DNA from: a virus
Reading direction: 5' to 3' (one strand)
Length of the DNA stretch: 64,000 nt
IMG/VR virus record: IMGVR_UViG_3300025655_000032
Span: 1 to 64,000 of that record
This document shows, in pieces, positions 27,520-34,897 of this stretch. How positions within the stretch are numbered: position 1 is the stretch's first letter; every line of letters starts with the position of its first letter. The position numbers and the translations under genes were made by a program. Below the pieces are notes generated by a model. That model saw only the letters and a program-made list of their open reading frames with translations. It had not been told where the DNA came from and did no database searches.

Positions 27520-27702
27520 ATGCCTAGTCTATGGGATGCCCTAACCAAAAGTGCTGGCGAACGAGTCGCCGCAAAGATGAATCAGCCGAAGAAGAAAAAA
27601 GCGGTTACCAATACACCCGGCGGTGGGATCATGGGGGCAACGCGTGCTTTGAGTGGACGCAAAGCGCGCTTGGATGAAGCAATCAGACGATCGGGAGGCT
27701 GA
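27520..27702 (+). CDS. Small basic protein, 60 aa
   Basis: AGAGGA lies before the ATG. It has a Lys run (PKKKKA) and a Gly-rich middle, with charged residues throughout and no Cys. It is the first of three tiny genes at the end of the late operon. Function is unknown. Confidence 0.5.
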   Translation: MPSLWDALTKSAGERVAAKMNQPKKKKAVTNTPGGGIMGATRALSGRKARLDEAIRRSGG

Positions 27703-27703
27703 T

Positions 27704-27742
27704 ATGTCTAAGGGCAAGAGAGGGGGCGGTAAGAAGTGCTGA
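27704..27742 (+). CDS. 12-residue Lys/Gly peptide
   Basis: Reads Met-Ser-Lys-Gly-Lys-Arg-Gly3-Lys-Lys-Cys and stops. A good GGGAGG site lies at the right spacing and the gene sits one base after the previous stop, which argues for translation despite the length. The next frame starts inside it, so it may serve as a leader for that gene. Confidence 0.35.
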   Translation: MSKGKRGGGKKC

Positions 27743-27924
27743 TTAACCAGCGCTGCTACAGACACCGCTCGTTAGGGAGACAAGATCGTCTCCCCAACGA
27801 TAAGCATCACCGGAAGGCCCCTGCTTCTTCGACTCCTTCTTCCGATCCACCTGAACCTGAGACCGATACCTCGGTCGTTGAACTGCGCTCTTCGCTGTTC
27901 GACTACTTTTCCGTGCGCGCATAA
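27736..27924 (+). CDS. Small protein with acidic aromatic tail, 62 aa
   Basis: Starts with GTG inside the 12-residue gene. A basic N-terminus, a Pro/Ser/Thr-rich middle and a C-terminus SLFDYFSVRA give it the look of small phage proteins found at the end of structural operons. It includes a near-perfect 12-bp inverted repeat at about 27767-27800 that could also fold as RNA. Confidence 0.4.
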   Translation: MLINQRCYRHRSLGRQDRLPNDKHHRKAPASSTPSSDPPEPETDTSVVELRSSLFDYFSVRA

Positions 27925-28013
27925 CGCCTCCTGGTAGTGTCTAAGCCTCTTGCCTAAGTATATGTATTTGTGTAAGCTTGTGCTTCGGTTTTATTAGACA
28001 GTTTGCGACCTAA

Positions 28014-28088
28014 GTAGCTGTTTTTAGGGCTTTCTGCACAGGATTGTGGCTCCTGTGGTCGTGGGTTCGATTCCCATCAGCCACCCCA
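28014..28088 (+). other. tRNA-His 3' fragment, probable attP core
   Basis: From about 28036 to CCA at 28086-28088 the sequence reads as the anticodon arm (loop UUGUGGC, anticodon GUG), variable loop, T arm (GUGGG-UUCGAUU-CCCAU) and acceptor 3' strand of a gammaproteobacterial tRNA-His. The 5' half is degenerate: the acceptor has an A-C mismatch, no G-1 is encoded, and the D arm is not formed. The integrase gene ends 390 bases away. Phages that integrate at a tRNA carry just such a 3' end to restore the gene, so this is read as attP rather than a working tRNA. Confidence 0.65.
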
Positions 28089-28185
28089 CTTTCAGAGCAT
28101 CTCCCGTCTAATAAGATAGAGAGTGCCTAATAAAAGAGCGTAAGAGCCGGCCTAAATCGCTGCGCTACGATGCTATTGGAATAAA

Positions 28186-28262
28186 TGGTAGGCCGGGTGA
28201 GATTCGAACTCACAAACAGTGAGACTTAAGCCCACTGGCGTTGCCAATTAGCCTACCAGCCC
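28186..28262 (-). tRNA. tRNA-Leu (anticodon UAA)
   Basis: Full cloverleaf on the minus strand: acceptor GGGCUGG/CCGGCCU with A73 and encoded CCA, D arm GGC/GCC, anticodon stem GUGGG/CUCAC with loop CUUAAGU, T stem GUGAG/CUCAC with loop UUCGAAU. The variable region is only about five bases, not the long arm of bacterial leucine tRNAs, so charging identity is an inference from the anticodon. Confidence 0.85.
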
Positions 28263-28442
28263 ATCTTTCTGTTGTGCCGGTTATGCCTCCGGCGACGGCA
28301 TCACGGTCCGCCCATTCAAGAGTACGACACGCCGACAGAGAGACTTACGACGCTCTTGGTCTTCCCGCTCTGTAAAGAACTCCCTCGCGGTTTGGGCATA
28401 ACGGGTTACGTTAGAGGCCTGGAGGGAGCCGTGTTGAGGGGT
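28263..28442. other. Gap without a supportable gene
   Basis: A minus-strand open frame of about 45 codons ends near 28275 and reads like protein (with YAQTAREFFTERED), but it has no ATG, GTG or TTG start in frame. It may be a decayed gene end. A promoter and palindrome lie just beyond at 28443-28477. Confidence 0.3.
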
Positions 28443-28477
28443 ATTATACCATTGTCAATTTTCAAAAAATTGACAAT
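28443..28477 (-). promoter_or_regulatory. Extended -10 promoter overlapped by a perfect palindrome
   Basis: On the minus strand TGGTATAAT (28443-28451) is preceded at once by a 27-base perfect inverted repeat: ATTGTCAATTTT, three bases, then AAAATTGACAAT (28451-28477). The palindrome covers the spacer and -35 area, as a repressor operator would. The promoter points toward tRNA-Leu and the att site. The small HTH protein at 41171 is a candidate binder, by inference. Confidence 0.5.
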
Positions 28478-28479
28478 GC

Positions 28480-29457
28480 TCAGCGGACTATTTCAACCGG
28501 CTCAACCACCTCCGGCTTACGCCGATAGTGCCGATTAAGCGTGCGCTGGTCGGCGTGCCCCAGTAACCTCCCATCACGGGAGTCCGAACCTGCCTTCGCA
28601 CGAAGGTCGTGGAAGGTAAAACGCTCTTCGCGCTTCGCGAACAACGAACGCATTAGTCGCTGCCAGCTACTCTGAAAGCCGCTGCGTGTTAGTGGTTGAC
28701 CACGCACGCCGCGGACAAGGCGGCCACCCGCACCTGCGCCATGATCGTCTGCTCGTACACCCAGGATCGCGCGGAGCTCAGGCGTCCATCGGAACAGGAG
28801 TCGTCGGCCAGTGGATCGAGTGGTCTTATGAGGGCGCACAAGAAGGCCGTCACGCGTAATATTGCTCCCGTCAAGCGCCAGTATGTCAGAGAGGCGTAAG
28901 CCTGTAGCCACAGCAATCTGCATCGCCATCTGGATCGGGGCTGATGCACGGTCGTGAACACGCCAGAATTCGTCGTCAGTGACGTATCGGTCACGCGGTT
29001 TCTCCTTGTTAGACTCAACGAGACGGCAGGGGTTGTCAGCGGCGTAACCCCAACGGATGGCGTACTTGTACACGTGGGAGAGCAGCGCCTTCTCACGATT
29101 GGCGCGCACCGGCGCCCGACGCGCGTCCATGTAACCGTAGATGTGCTGCGGTGTGATCTCCCCCGGCGCCATATGGCCAAACACTGCGCGAAGTCGTGCC
29201 AGCTCAGCGGTATTGTCACGTTGTGTTTGCACCGCTTTGGTAGGTACGACGTCGCGCAGGTAACGGTCTATGATCGTGTCGAGTGTGCGCCCCTCTAGCA
29301 CCGGTGCGAGGTTCAACTCCGCGTAGCGCTGGAGCGCCTCGAAGTAATCGCGGCTGAGTCGGTGCCACTTGTTGGCACGATCAACGAAGTAGTACGTGTT
29401 CCTCTTTAGGTACACGCGCTGTGGGAGATGTTGGTTAATACGGCGTCTTCGGGGCAT
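28480..29457 (-). CDS. int: Tyrosine integrase, 325 aa
   Basis: Site-specific recombinase for integration and excision. The basic N-terminal arm-binding part (residues 1-50) is followed by a SAM-like core-binding domain (about 55-150) and the catalytic domain. Visible catalytic residues are R188 (ATGLRLSD), H283 and R286 (FHDLRAK), H301 (LLGH) and the nucleophile Y311 (NRHYRRK). Length is normal. It reads toward the tRNA-His fragment, the expected att arrangement, and overlaps the upstream DUF4224 gene by 23 bases, so both share one message with csrA. Confidence 0.9.
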   Translation of the reverse strand: MPRRRRINQHLPQRVYLKRNTYYFVDRANKWHRLSRDYFEALQRYAELNLAPVLEGRTLDTIIDRYLRDVVPTKAVQTQRDNTAELARLRAVFGHMAPGEITPQHIYGYMDARRAPVRANREKALLSHVYKYAIRWGYAADNPCRLVESNKEKPRDRYVTDDEFWRVHDRASAPIQMAMQIAVATGLRLSDILALDGSNITRDGLLVRPHKTTRSTGRRLLFRWTPELRAILGVRADDHGAGAGGRLVRGVRGQPLTRSGFQSSWQRLMRSLFAKREERFTFHDLRAKAGSDSRDGRLLGHADQRTLNRHYRRKPEVVEPVEIVR

Positions 29458-29689
29458 AGTGTACCCCCTTGTTTAGTGCGTCGAACTTCGGAGTGCGGGG
29501 TGCCCCCACACTACGAAGTGGTCGATCAATGGCTGTGCGAGGAACACGAGGGTGCCCGTCCTTGGACACATAGTGGTGTATGTGGTTTTGTCGCAGCCAG
29601 CCGATCTGCTTACTGGGGTAGCGATAGCCGGTGAGAAAAATGACCTCATCTAAAGACAACAAGGTTTCAAAAAGACCCTTTATGGTCAT
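29435..29689 (-). CDS. DUF4224 protein, candidate excisionase-like factor, 84 aa
   Basis: The core LDEVIFLTGYRYPSKQIGWLRQN, then a His-rich strand and GHPRVPRTAI, matches DUF4224, a small domain found directly upstream of phage integrases. It may help direct recombination, as excisionases do, but this is not established for the family. AAAGGAC precedes the ATG. It starts 11 bases after csrA and overlaps int, so the three genes form an operon. Confidence 0.75.
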   Translation of the reverse strand: MTIKGLFETLLSLDEVIFLTGYRYPSKQIGWLRQNHIHHYVSKDGHPRVPRTAIDRPLRSVGAPRTPKFDALNKGVHYAPKTPY

Positions 29690-29700
29690 TAGAATGTCCT

Positions 29701-29952
29701 TTATGGTGGTTTTTTGTCAAGCGTTATGCCGTACTGTTCGCCTCGGGCAATGTTCCACTTGCGTTTTTCTTTCTGCTCGTTTCGATCAGGGGCGGAAATT
29801 CCGATACGAAGTTGCCCACGGCTAACCTCTAGCACTGACACATAAAAGCATTCTCCAGGTTGAACAATCAACGGTTCGTTGTTTTTAGGCTCAATAACGA
29901 TGACCTCTCCCGGGCGTCGTGATAAAACAAGACCAGGACGTATTTTCTTCAT
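29701..29952 (-). CDS. csrA: CsrA/RsmA-family RNA-binding protein, 83 aa
   Basis: CsrA dimers bind GGA-bearing hairpins, usually over ribosome binding sites, and repress or stabilise mRNAs. The first strand LVLSRRPGE (residues 8-16) keeps the paired arginines R12 and R13 that contact RNA, and residues 38-55 match the VxVLxVxxxQxRIGxxAP core. Differences: an N-terminal extension of about six residues, a 10-12 residue insertion (about 21-35), and loss of the usual VHREE strand after Ala-Pro, replaced by a Lys/Glu/Arg-rich segment. RNA specificity may therefore be altered. It is first in the csrA-DUF4224-int operon. Confidence 0.85.
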   Translation of the reverse strand: MKKIRPGLVLSRRPGEVIVIEPKNNEPLIVQPGECFYVSVLEVSRGQLRIGISAPDRNEQKEKRKWNIARGEQYGITLDKKPP

Positions 29953-30039
29953 AGCAATACTCCGGAAAGGAAACCCTCCCCTTACACAATAAACGTTTGG
30001 GGAGGGAATACTACCCCCTATCGAAGTATTAAATCCCTA

Positions 30040-32442
30040 TTACGCAGCGCCTTTCTCAAAGTCGATAGGGCAGGCCCCGGAGGCGCAATCCACGTGCTCG
30101 CGGTCAACGTCTTCAGCTAGCCCCTGCTGGATACTGGCGGCCACAGACTCGTAGCGTGCTTTCGTTACCGGCTCCTCAGGTTGGTACTCATAGGCTGTAC
30201 CGTCCTCCTGCGGCATGACGGAACAACAGCGGATCTCTGACTGGTGTTTCTTCAGCATGTCCGCGAAGTGCTTATGATCAACGATACTCGCATTGTACTT
30301 CAGCGTATAGCTGATCTGGTTGCCCACATCTTGGCCCGTAAGACCTTTGATGAAGTATTTCTCACCTAGCTTGAGCCACTGGTACTGCTCCTCGGGTGTC
30401 GCTTCTGCGGCAGTTACCAGCGCATCGCCGAGACCAAGCGTTGTTAGCGTTGGCTCTGTAGGGAAACCGACAATAGATGTACCCTCGTAAGTACGCAACT
30501 TGCGTACAGGGTACCCGTTGGACTCGTACTGTTCGACCAGCGGATCGTCGTTACGGAATTGCACCCAACGTAGATAACGCGCCATCGCGGGCAGATGCCA
30601 TCCTTCGGTCAGCCCGAAGAGTTTGCTAGTCGTACCGGCGGGTTTGATGGTGAGCATCGTATGCGGAACTTGCACCCCGAGTTTAAGAGCGTATCGAGTT
30701 GCCTCGTCGATAACGGCGGCGTTGAAACGGGCAAGGGTGTTCCAAAACTCTTGGGAGATATCCTCATCGATCAGATCCTTGAAGCCAAGCTTGAAGAACT
30801 TCCAGGCAAACTCGTGCACGCCGGTCATACCGATGCCGATGCGGTTCGTGCGTCGCACTTCGGCGTTGTACACGCTGTCCATAGTGTTGACCCTCATCAA
30901 CGCGCGGGTGGCGGCACGAAAGGCCTCCTCCGCATCGTCAAGAGACTGCGCGTGGAAGGGCACAACGTCGGCGATGACACAGAACCCGCCGAGTACATGC
31001 AACGCTATTTCACCGCAGGGGTTGGTGATGTAAGGGTACTTCTTGCGAGAGGCGCGCTTGGCGAGCCGACGCATGTACACCTGCGTGTCGTCTTCAATCT
31101 GATACTTCTTGGACCCGAAGTAATCTCCCTTCAGTACATCGTCCAGACCCTCGTTGTTCTGCACCAGCTTGTCGATATTGATAAGCCCGGGCTCGCCCGT
31201 ACCGTCACCGTAGGAGTACTCCGAGAGTAACTTGAACACCTTGCGTGCGTGGCGCGCCAGGTCACTGTCGTAGCCGTGGGCGCCGCGCTTTATGTTGAGG
31301 AGCCGCCAGAACTCGGCATCGACGGTCACAGAGTTGTTGGAAGACCACAAAAAGGATTGTGGAGGGAAGGTGTGCTCTGCACGAAAGGCGATGACCTCGT
31401 CCATCTTAGAGCCTTCGTACTCTATCGGACGCTTCACGCCGATGAAGTCCAGCACGGACTTGTCGCGCCAGGTCTTCGTCGCCATGCGCGCCGCACGACG
31501 GGCGCCGCCGACGAGCACACACTCTGCGAGGTAGTGGTCGGCGTACATGGCCTGTAGCCAGACAGGCAGCCCTGCGCCCTTCAAGCTAGCAACTTTCAAC
31601 AGCGCGTTCATCAGCGGCACGGGACCCGAGCTAGGGCGGTTTTGCATACCTTTGATCGGGGAGCCACGACCGCGTACGTCGGAGAAATCAAGAATTAGCA
31701 TATTGCCAGCGTGGATCTTCTCGAAAGCAGCGTTCTCAAAGATTTCGACGACCTTTGCCCAGCCTTCACGGGTGTCAGGAACTTTGTACCAGAGTACGTT
31801 TCGTCCGTTACCGTATTTATGGCGGGCATCACGTACACTTTCGTGGGCGCTGTAGTCGAAGTCAGGATGGCTTGAATCCAGGACGCACCTAAGCGTAGGA
31901 GCGTTATCCCAATCCACAAGGACCATATCATCGTCATAACTACGGCCAACCCCAGAACCGTTGAGCAAAAGATAGAACAGCGCGAAGCTGGCGGCGGCGG
32001 TAGCACAGTTTGTGAAAACTTCTTGGTTGCGCTCGGGTTGTGTGGTGTCGCCATGCTGTAAATGCCTCCCACTCATCAGCAGTGCTGCGTTTGCGATATG
32101 CTTGAACAGTACGTTCTGTTCGTATTTTCGTTCTTCCAAATCAGAGCAGAGCGCGGCGTTGCCAGCCGCAACGCGTCGTGCGACGTCCTCCCAGCGTTCA
32201 AAGACGATCTTAGGTGCGCGGTTGCGAATGGGTGCTTCGTCGGTGATCTCGACGTGCAGGCGGGAGTTGAGCGCGGCGGTGTTCCACTTTTGGTAGAACT
32301 CCTTTGGCTCGTGAGGAGAAATACGAAGGGTGTTGGCCTGTACGAGCGAAAATTCATCCTGGTGAAGAAAATAGCGCAACACGGTGCGCTCCCCAACGGC
32401 TTGACCCATACCTGGGTGTAATGCACGAACTACATTTGCCAT
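30040..32442 (-). CDS. nrdJ: Class II (adenosylcobalamin-dependent) ribonucleotide reductase, 800 aa
   Basis: Makes deoxyribonucleotides from ribonucleoside triphosphates with vitamin B12 cofactor. The length and layout resemble the monomeric RTPR type. Visible motifs are FTNCATAAASF early, the catalytic NPCGE near residue 475, a radical-site Cys in the GGFC finger-loop area, and the C-terminal redox pair CASGAC. B12 enzymes work with or without oxygen, and the host must supply or salvage cobalamin. It is expressed from a start with a Shine-Dalgarno hairpin and leads a block with thyX and dUTPase genes farther upstream. Confidence 0.9.
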   Translation of the reverse strand: MANVVRALHPGMGQAVGERTVLRYFLHQDEFSLVQANTLRISPHEPKEFYQKWNTAALNSRLHVEITDEAPIRNRAPKIVFERWEDVARRVAAGNAALCSDLEERKYEQNVLFKHIANAALLMSGRHLQHGDTTQPERNQEVFTNCATAAASFALFYLLLNGSGVGRSYDDDMVLVDWDNAPTLRCVLDSSHPDFDYSAHESVRDARHKYGNGRNVLWYKVPDTREGWAKVVEIFENAAFEKIHAGNMLILDFSDVRGRGSPIKGMQNRPSSGPVPLMNALLKVASLKGAGLPVWLQAMYADHYLAECVLVGGARRAARMATKTWRDKSVLDFIGVKRPIEYEGSKMDEVIAFRAEHTFPPQSFLWSSNNSVTVDAEFWRLLNIKRGAHGYDSDLARHARKVFKLLSEYSYGDGTGEPGLINIDKLVQNNEGLDDVLKGDYFGSKKYQIEDDTQVYMRRLAKRASRKKYPYITNPCGEIALHVLGGFCVIADVVPFHAQSLDDAEEAFRAATRALMRVNTMDSVYNAEVRRTNRIGIGMTGVHEFAWKFFKLGFKDLIDEDISQEFWNTLARFNAAVIDEATRYALKLGVQVPHTMLTIKPAGTTSKLFGLTEGWHLPAMARYLRWVQFRNDDPLVEQYESNGYPVRKLRTYEGTSIVGFPTEPTLTTLGLGDALVTAAEATPEEQYQWLKLGEKYFIKGLTGQDVGNQISYTLKYNASIVDHKHFADMLKKHQSEIRCCSVMPQEDGTAYEYQPEEPVTKARYESVAASIQQGLAEDVDREHVDCASGACPIDFEKGAA

Positions 32443-32446
32443 AATC

Positions 32447-32460
32447 GCTCCTTTGTGAGC
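32447..32460 (-). promoter_or_regulatory. Shine-Dalgarno hairpin of nrdJ
   Basis: Minus strand GCUC-ACAAAG-GAGC: 4-bp stem, six-base loop, with AAAGGAG as ribosome binding site five bases before ATG. Member of the 16-copy leftward hairpin family. Confidence 0.7.
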
Positions 32461-32660
32461 TAGAGGACGCGCTTGGCGTCTTGATAGAACGAGCGACCCG
32501 TCGTAGGGTTAACGCTTATGATCTCACGACGTACACGAGGCATGTCACCTGCCACGGAGGCGGGTTTCATAACCTCTCTCGAGATATAAGAGCGCTCGTT
32601 GGGATCGATCTCGTGCGCGCGCAAGGCGCGGCGTAAGGCTTTGGCCTTTTTGCCTCTCAT
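32460..32660 (-). CDS. Small basic protein, 66 aa
   Basis: AAAGGAAC lies nine bases before the ATG. It is a basic helix (KKAKALRRALRAHE) followed by a Pro/Arg-rich tail with SVNPTTGRSFYQDAKRVL, a pattern seen in small phage proteins of unknown function. It ends at the nrdJ hairpin and overlaps the gene below in another frame. Confidence 0.6.
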   Translation of the reverse strand: MRGKKAKALRRALRAHEIDPNERSYISREVMKPASVAGDMPRVRREIISVNPTTGRSFYQDAKRVL

Positions 32661-32754
32661 AACGATCTAGTTCCTTTATGAACAGTCGATGGTCAGGCCC
32701 GATAATCCACAGATTGATCGGGGGGAACGAAATCTCGGGCCAGGATATGCTCAT
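32545..32754 (-). CDS. Small protein beginning MSISWPEISFPPINLW, 69 aa
   Basis: The ATG overlaps the thyX stop (ATGA), indicating coupling. The N-terminal PEISFPPINLW motif resembles short phage proteins I have seen with the same FPPINLW signature. The second half lies over the start of the basic protein at 32460-32660 in a different frame. Both could be translated; this one is supported mainly by its first 38 residues. Confidence 0.55.
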   Translation of the reverse strand: MSISWPEISFPPINLWIIGPDHRLFIKELDRYERQKGQSLTPRLARARDRSQRALLYLERGYETRLRGR

Positions 32755-33605
32755 TGTACCACCGTTTGACGGTACTGTATCCACCCTTTGAAATTCCCTG
32801 ACCACAACATGCGTTGTCGGTCCATGTGCGTGACACCGCTCTCCCACTCCTCTGCACCACTCTGATAGAACAGCATCGGTGTGCCCTGGTGCTCGAAGGG
32901 GCTGAGATGCTGGGATTCGAGAAGACGTGTGTACAGTTGACAATCTTTGTGAATAGCGCGTTCGGACCCGTCATGGGTGTTGTAACTTACACGGGCGCAA
33001 CCTGCGACCGACGTGCGTAGTGCGGCGTCCCCAGCCGTCGCGGGGTGCGCATAGGGAGTGTGCCACTCTCCCGGACGTAGCAGTACCGGGTCGCTGTTGT
33101 ACTGCGCCCGTCGAATCTGCTGCGCCAGTTCACGGATCTCGGGCTGCGCATCAGGGTGGACGCGTAGCGCAAAGAAGTTGTCCCACTCGGTGGCGGTGAC
33201 GACAACGTGTATATGTGCCCACGGCTCCATAATACGATTAGCGAGTTGCTTGTGAAGGTTGCAACCCAGCAGGTATTTCGTATAGTCGCGAGCAGACGAC
33301 AGTGCGGCGTGCCAGTAGACGATAGCCGAATCTTTGTCCCCACCTACTAGCTCTGCACCCGCTTGCATCCCCGGCTTGTTCGAACCCCAAAATACAGGCA
33401 GTGCCGGATTATCGTAGATCTCATCAATCAGCCGGTGCACGGGTATGGCGCGACTACTACTGGCGTTGCGGCTGAACAATCGGTGTGTCATGAACTCCGA
33501 GTGGATAAAGCGCGGGTAAGTTAACTCCATCGTGTAAAGGTCATGCGCATCGTCAGCAGCCCAGTACGGGCGACTGTGGGCGATGACTTTAGCGCTAATA
33601 GTCAT
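32751..33605 (-). CDS. thyX: Flavin-dependent thymidylate synthase ThyX, 284 aa
   Basis: Methylates dUMP to dTMP with methylene-tetrahydrofolate, FAD and NADPH. The ThyX motif RHRxxSxNxxSxR appears as THRLFSRNASSSR near residue 40, with the first Arg replaced by Thr. EFMTHR precedes it, and a distal RIMEPWAH region fits the family. The length is within the phage ThyX range. The start is the second ATG of an ATGACAATG pair with GAGAGG upstream. With nrdJ and dUTPase it forms a dTTP supply set. A dUMP-hydroxymethylating variant cannot be ruled out from sequence. Confidence 0.88.
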   Translation of the reverse strand: MTISAKVIAHSRPYWAADDAHDLYTMELTYPRFIHSEFMTHRLFSRNASSSRAIPVHRLIDEIYDNPALPVFWGSNKPGMQAGAELVGGDKDSAIVYWHAALSSARDYTKYLLGCNLHKQLANRIMEPWAHIHVVVTATEWDNFFALRVHPDAQPEIRELAQQIRRAQYNSDPVLLRPGEWHTPYAHPATAGDAALRTSVAGCARVSYNTHDGSERAIHKDCQLYTRLLESQHLSPFEHQGTPMLFYQSGAEEWESGVTHMDRQRMLWSGNFKGWIQYRQTVVQ

Positions 33606-33777
33606 TGTCATCCTCTCGAGCTAGGTAGGATACGTCCTCACACGGTGACGGGATTTCCCACTCGTAGTTAGCCACATCGCTGGACCAAGTTTTCGAATCG
33701 GGGTATGTGGTAACGTCATAAGCCGTGTAAGTCCCTGCTGCCAGTGCGGCCGCGGCAAGTAGCGCAAGAGGTCCCAT
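33595..33777 (-). CDS. Small membrane protein, 60 aa
   Basis: One N-terminal transmembrane segment (LALLAAAALAAGTYTAY) is followed by an acidic 40-residue tail with one Cys. GGAGGCGGC just before the ATG also covers the end of the DUF932 gene. It overlaps the thyX start. Role unknown. Confidence 0.55.
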   Translation of the reverse strand: MGPLALLAAAALAAGTYTAYDVTTYPDSKTWSSDVANYEWEIPSPCEDVSYLAREDDNDY

Positions 33778-34524
33778 TTACGCCGCCTCCAAGTAAGAGC
33801 ATGCAGCATCCATCACCTTATGCAGTTGTTGTGTGCGACCGGGCAGTACAGCCAGCCGACCTTTCAGGACCTCAGTGACCGCATTGAACAGCCGCCACAC
33901 GGTGTACCCCCCATCGGTGAACTCGACGTGCGACGGGCTCTTCCACTCGTCCCACACCGCGCGGATCTTAGAGGGCGCAATAATGCCCTTGCGGAACAGC
34001 TCCATGATGAGGTGGTCGGCGTACTCGCCGTCGTCGATGGTAGTGCTCTTGTAGGTATCAATCTGCGCCTCTTGATGCTCGCGCATCAGGGGGATGCGGT
34101 GCACTGCACGATGTACTACGTCCGGCAGATCACGCTCGATGTAGCGTGTATGTTTGCGCCCGATCTTGATCTCGCCGCTAAAGGCCAAGTTGTCGCAGAC
34201 GAACACACCGCTGCCAACGACCATCTGCGCGCTGAAGGCCTTGTCGTGTGCGTTACGCAGCCCGACGATCGTGCTGAAGTCGGAGTCCTCGTCACTCGCC
34301 AGCTGCATGACGCCGAAGTAGTGGTCACCGTCACGCGCAAGGGCGTGCACTTCGTTGACCACGTTGAGGTCGTTGGCGGCCAACGACTCGTGCACGCGGT
34401 CGAGTAGCAGGTCGTGAGGGATGGGGAACCACCGATCTACGGGCTCCGGTGTGTGGACTGCAGCCAGCGCGTTGCGTGGCACTTGCTTACCGCCGCAGTG
34501 CAGTGTGAGATTTAGATTACTCAT
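33778..34524 (-). CDS. DUF932-like phage/plasmid protein, 248 aa
   Basis: The middle has the DUF932 hallmark: GLRNAHDKAFSAQMVVGSGVFVCDNLAFSGE followed by RKHT. The family is common in phages and plasmids and its function is unknown; a DNA-associated or anti-defence role has been suggested elsewhere but is unproven. AAGGAGGT eight bases before ATG fixes the start at 34524. Confidence 0.75.
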   Translation of the reverse strand: MSNLNLTLHCGGKQVPRNALAAVHTPEPVDRWFPIPHDLLLDRVHESLAANDLNVVNEVHALARDGDHYFGVMQLASDEDSDFSTIVGLRNAHDKAFSAQMVVGSGVFVCDNLAFSGEIKIGRKHTRYIERDLPDVVHRAVHRIPLMREHQEAQIDTYKSTTIDDGEYADHLIMELFRKGIIAPSKIRAVWDEWKSPSHVEFTDGGYTVWRLFNAVTEVLKGRLAVLPGRTQQLHKVMDAACSYLEAA

Positions 34525-34897
34525 GCTGTAGACCTCCTTCAAGGGCCTTCATGTAATGAACGCGGTTCTTCCAAGCGGTCGTAGTGACCTTAATGTGCTC
34601 CGCGAGATAGACATCGTGAGGCGAATGCTCTTTCTTCCACACGTTCTTCGCCTGCACCTCAACGATCACCTTCGGTGCGGTGTTCTTAAAACGGCGCAGG
34701 TAGTTGATAGCGGCGTCGAACGACGGTAGAAGGTGAAAACCAGAGACGTACTCGGTGACGCCTGAGCCGTCGGTGACAAGCTTGAGGTCGGCGTTTACCC
34801 ACTTGTCAAAAGGCACCTGTTTGGTACCGTTGACCCCGTGGAAGAGCGTGTGCGGCGCGTTATAGCGCTCGTCGAAGATTTTGAAAAGTAAGGTCAT
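34517..34897 (-). CDS. Hypothetical protein, 126 aa
   Basis: The ATG overlaps the stop of the glycosylase-like gene (ATGA). The middle contains VSGFHLLPSFDAAINYLRR and VIVEVQAKNVW, reminiscent of the small rIIB-like C-terminal fold also seen in the gene at 36140. It overlaps the DUF932 start by eight bases. No function is assigned. Confidence 0.6.
   Translation of the reverse strand: MTLLFKIFDERYNAPHTLFHGVNGTKQVPFDKWVNADLKLVTDGSGVTEYVSGFHLLPSFDAAINYLRRFKNTAPKVIVEVQAKNVWKKEHSPHDVYLAEHIKVTTTAWKNRVHYMKALEGGLQHE

Noticed and set aside
27767-27800. Terminator of the late operon
   Set aside because: The 12-bp inverted repeat has no following U run and lies inside a small gene; left as a note only.
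28014-28088. Functional tRNA-His gene
   Set aside because: The D arm does not fold, no G-1 is encoded and the acceptor has a mismatch. Better explained as an attachment-site copy.
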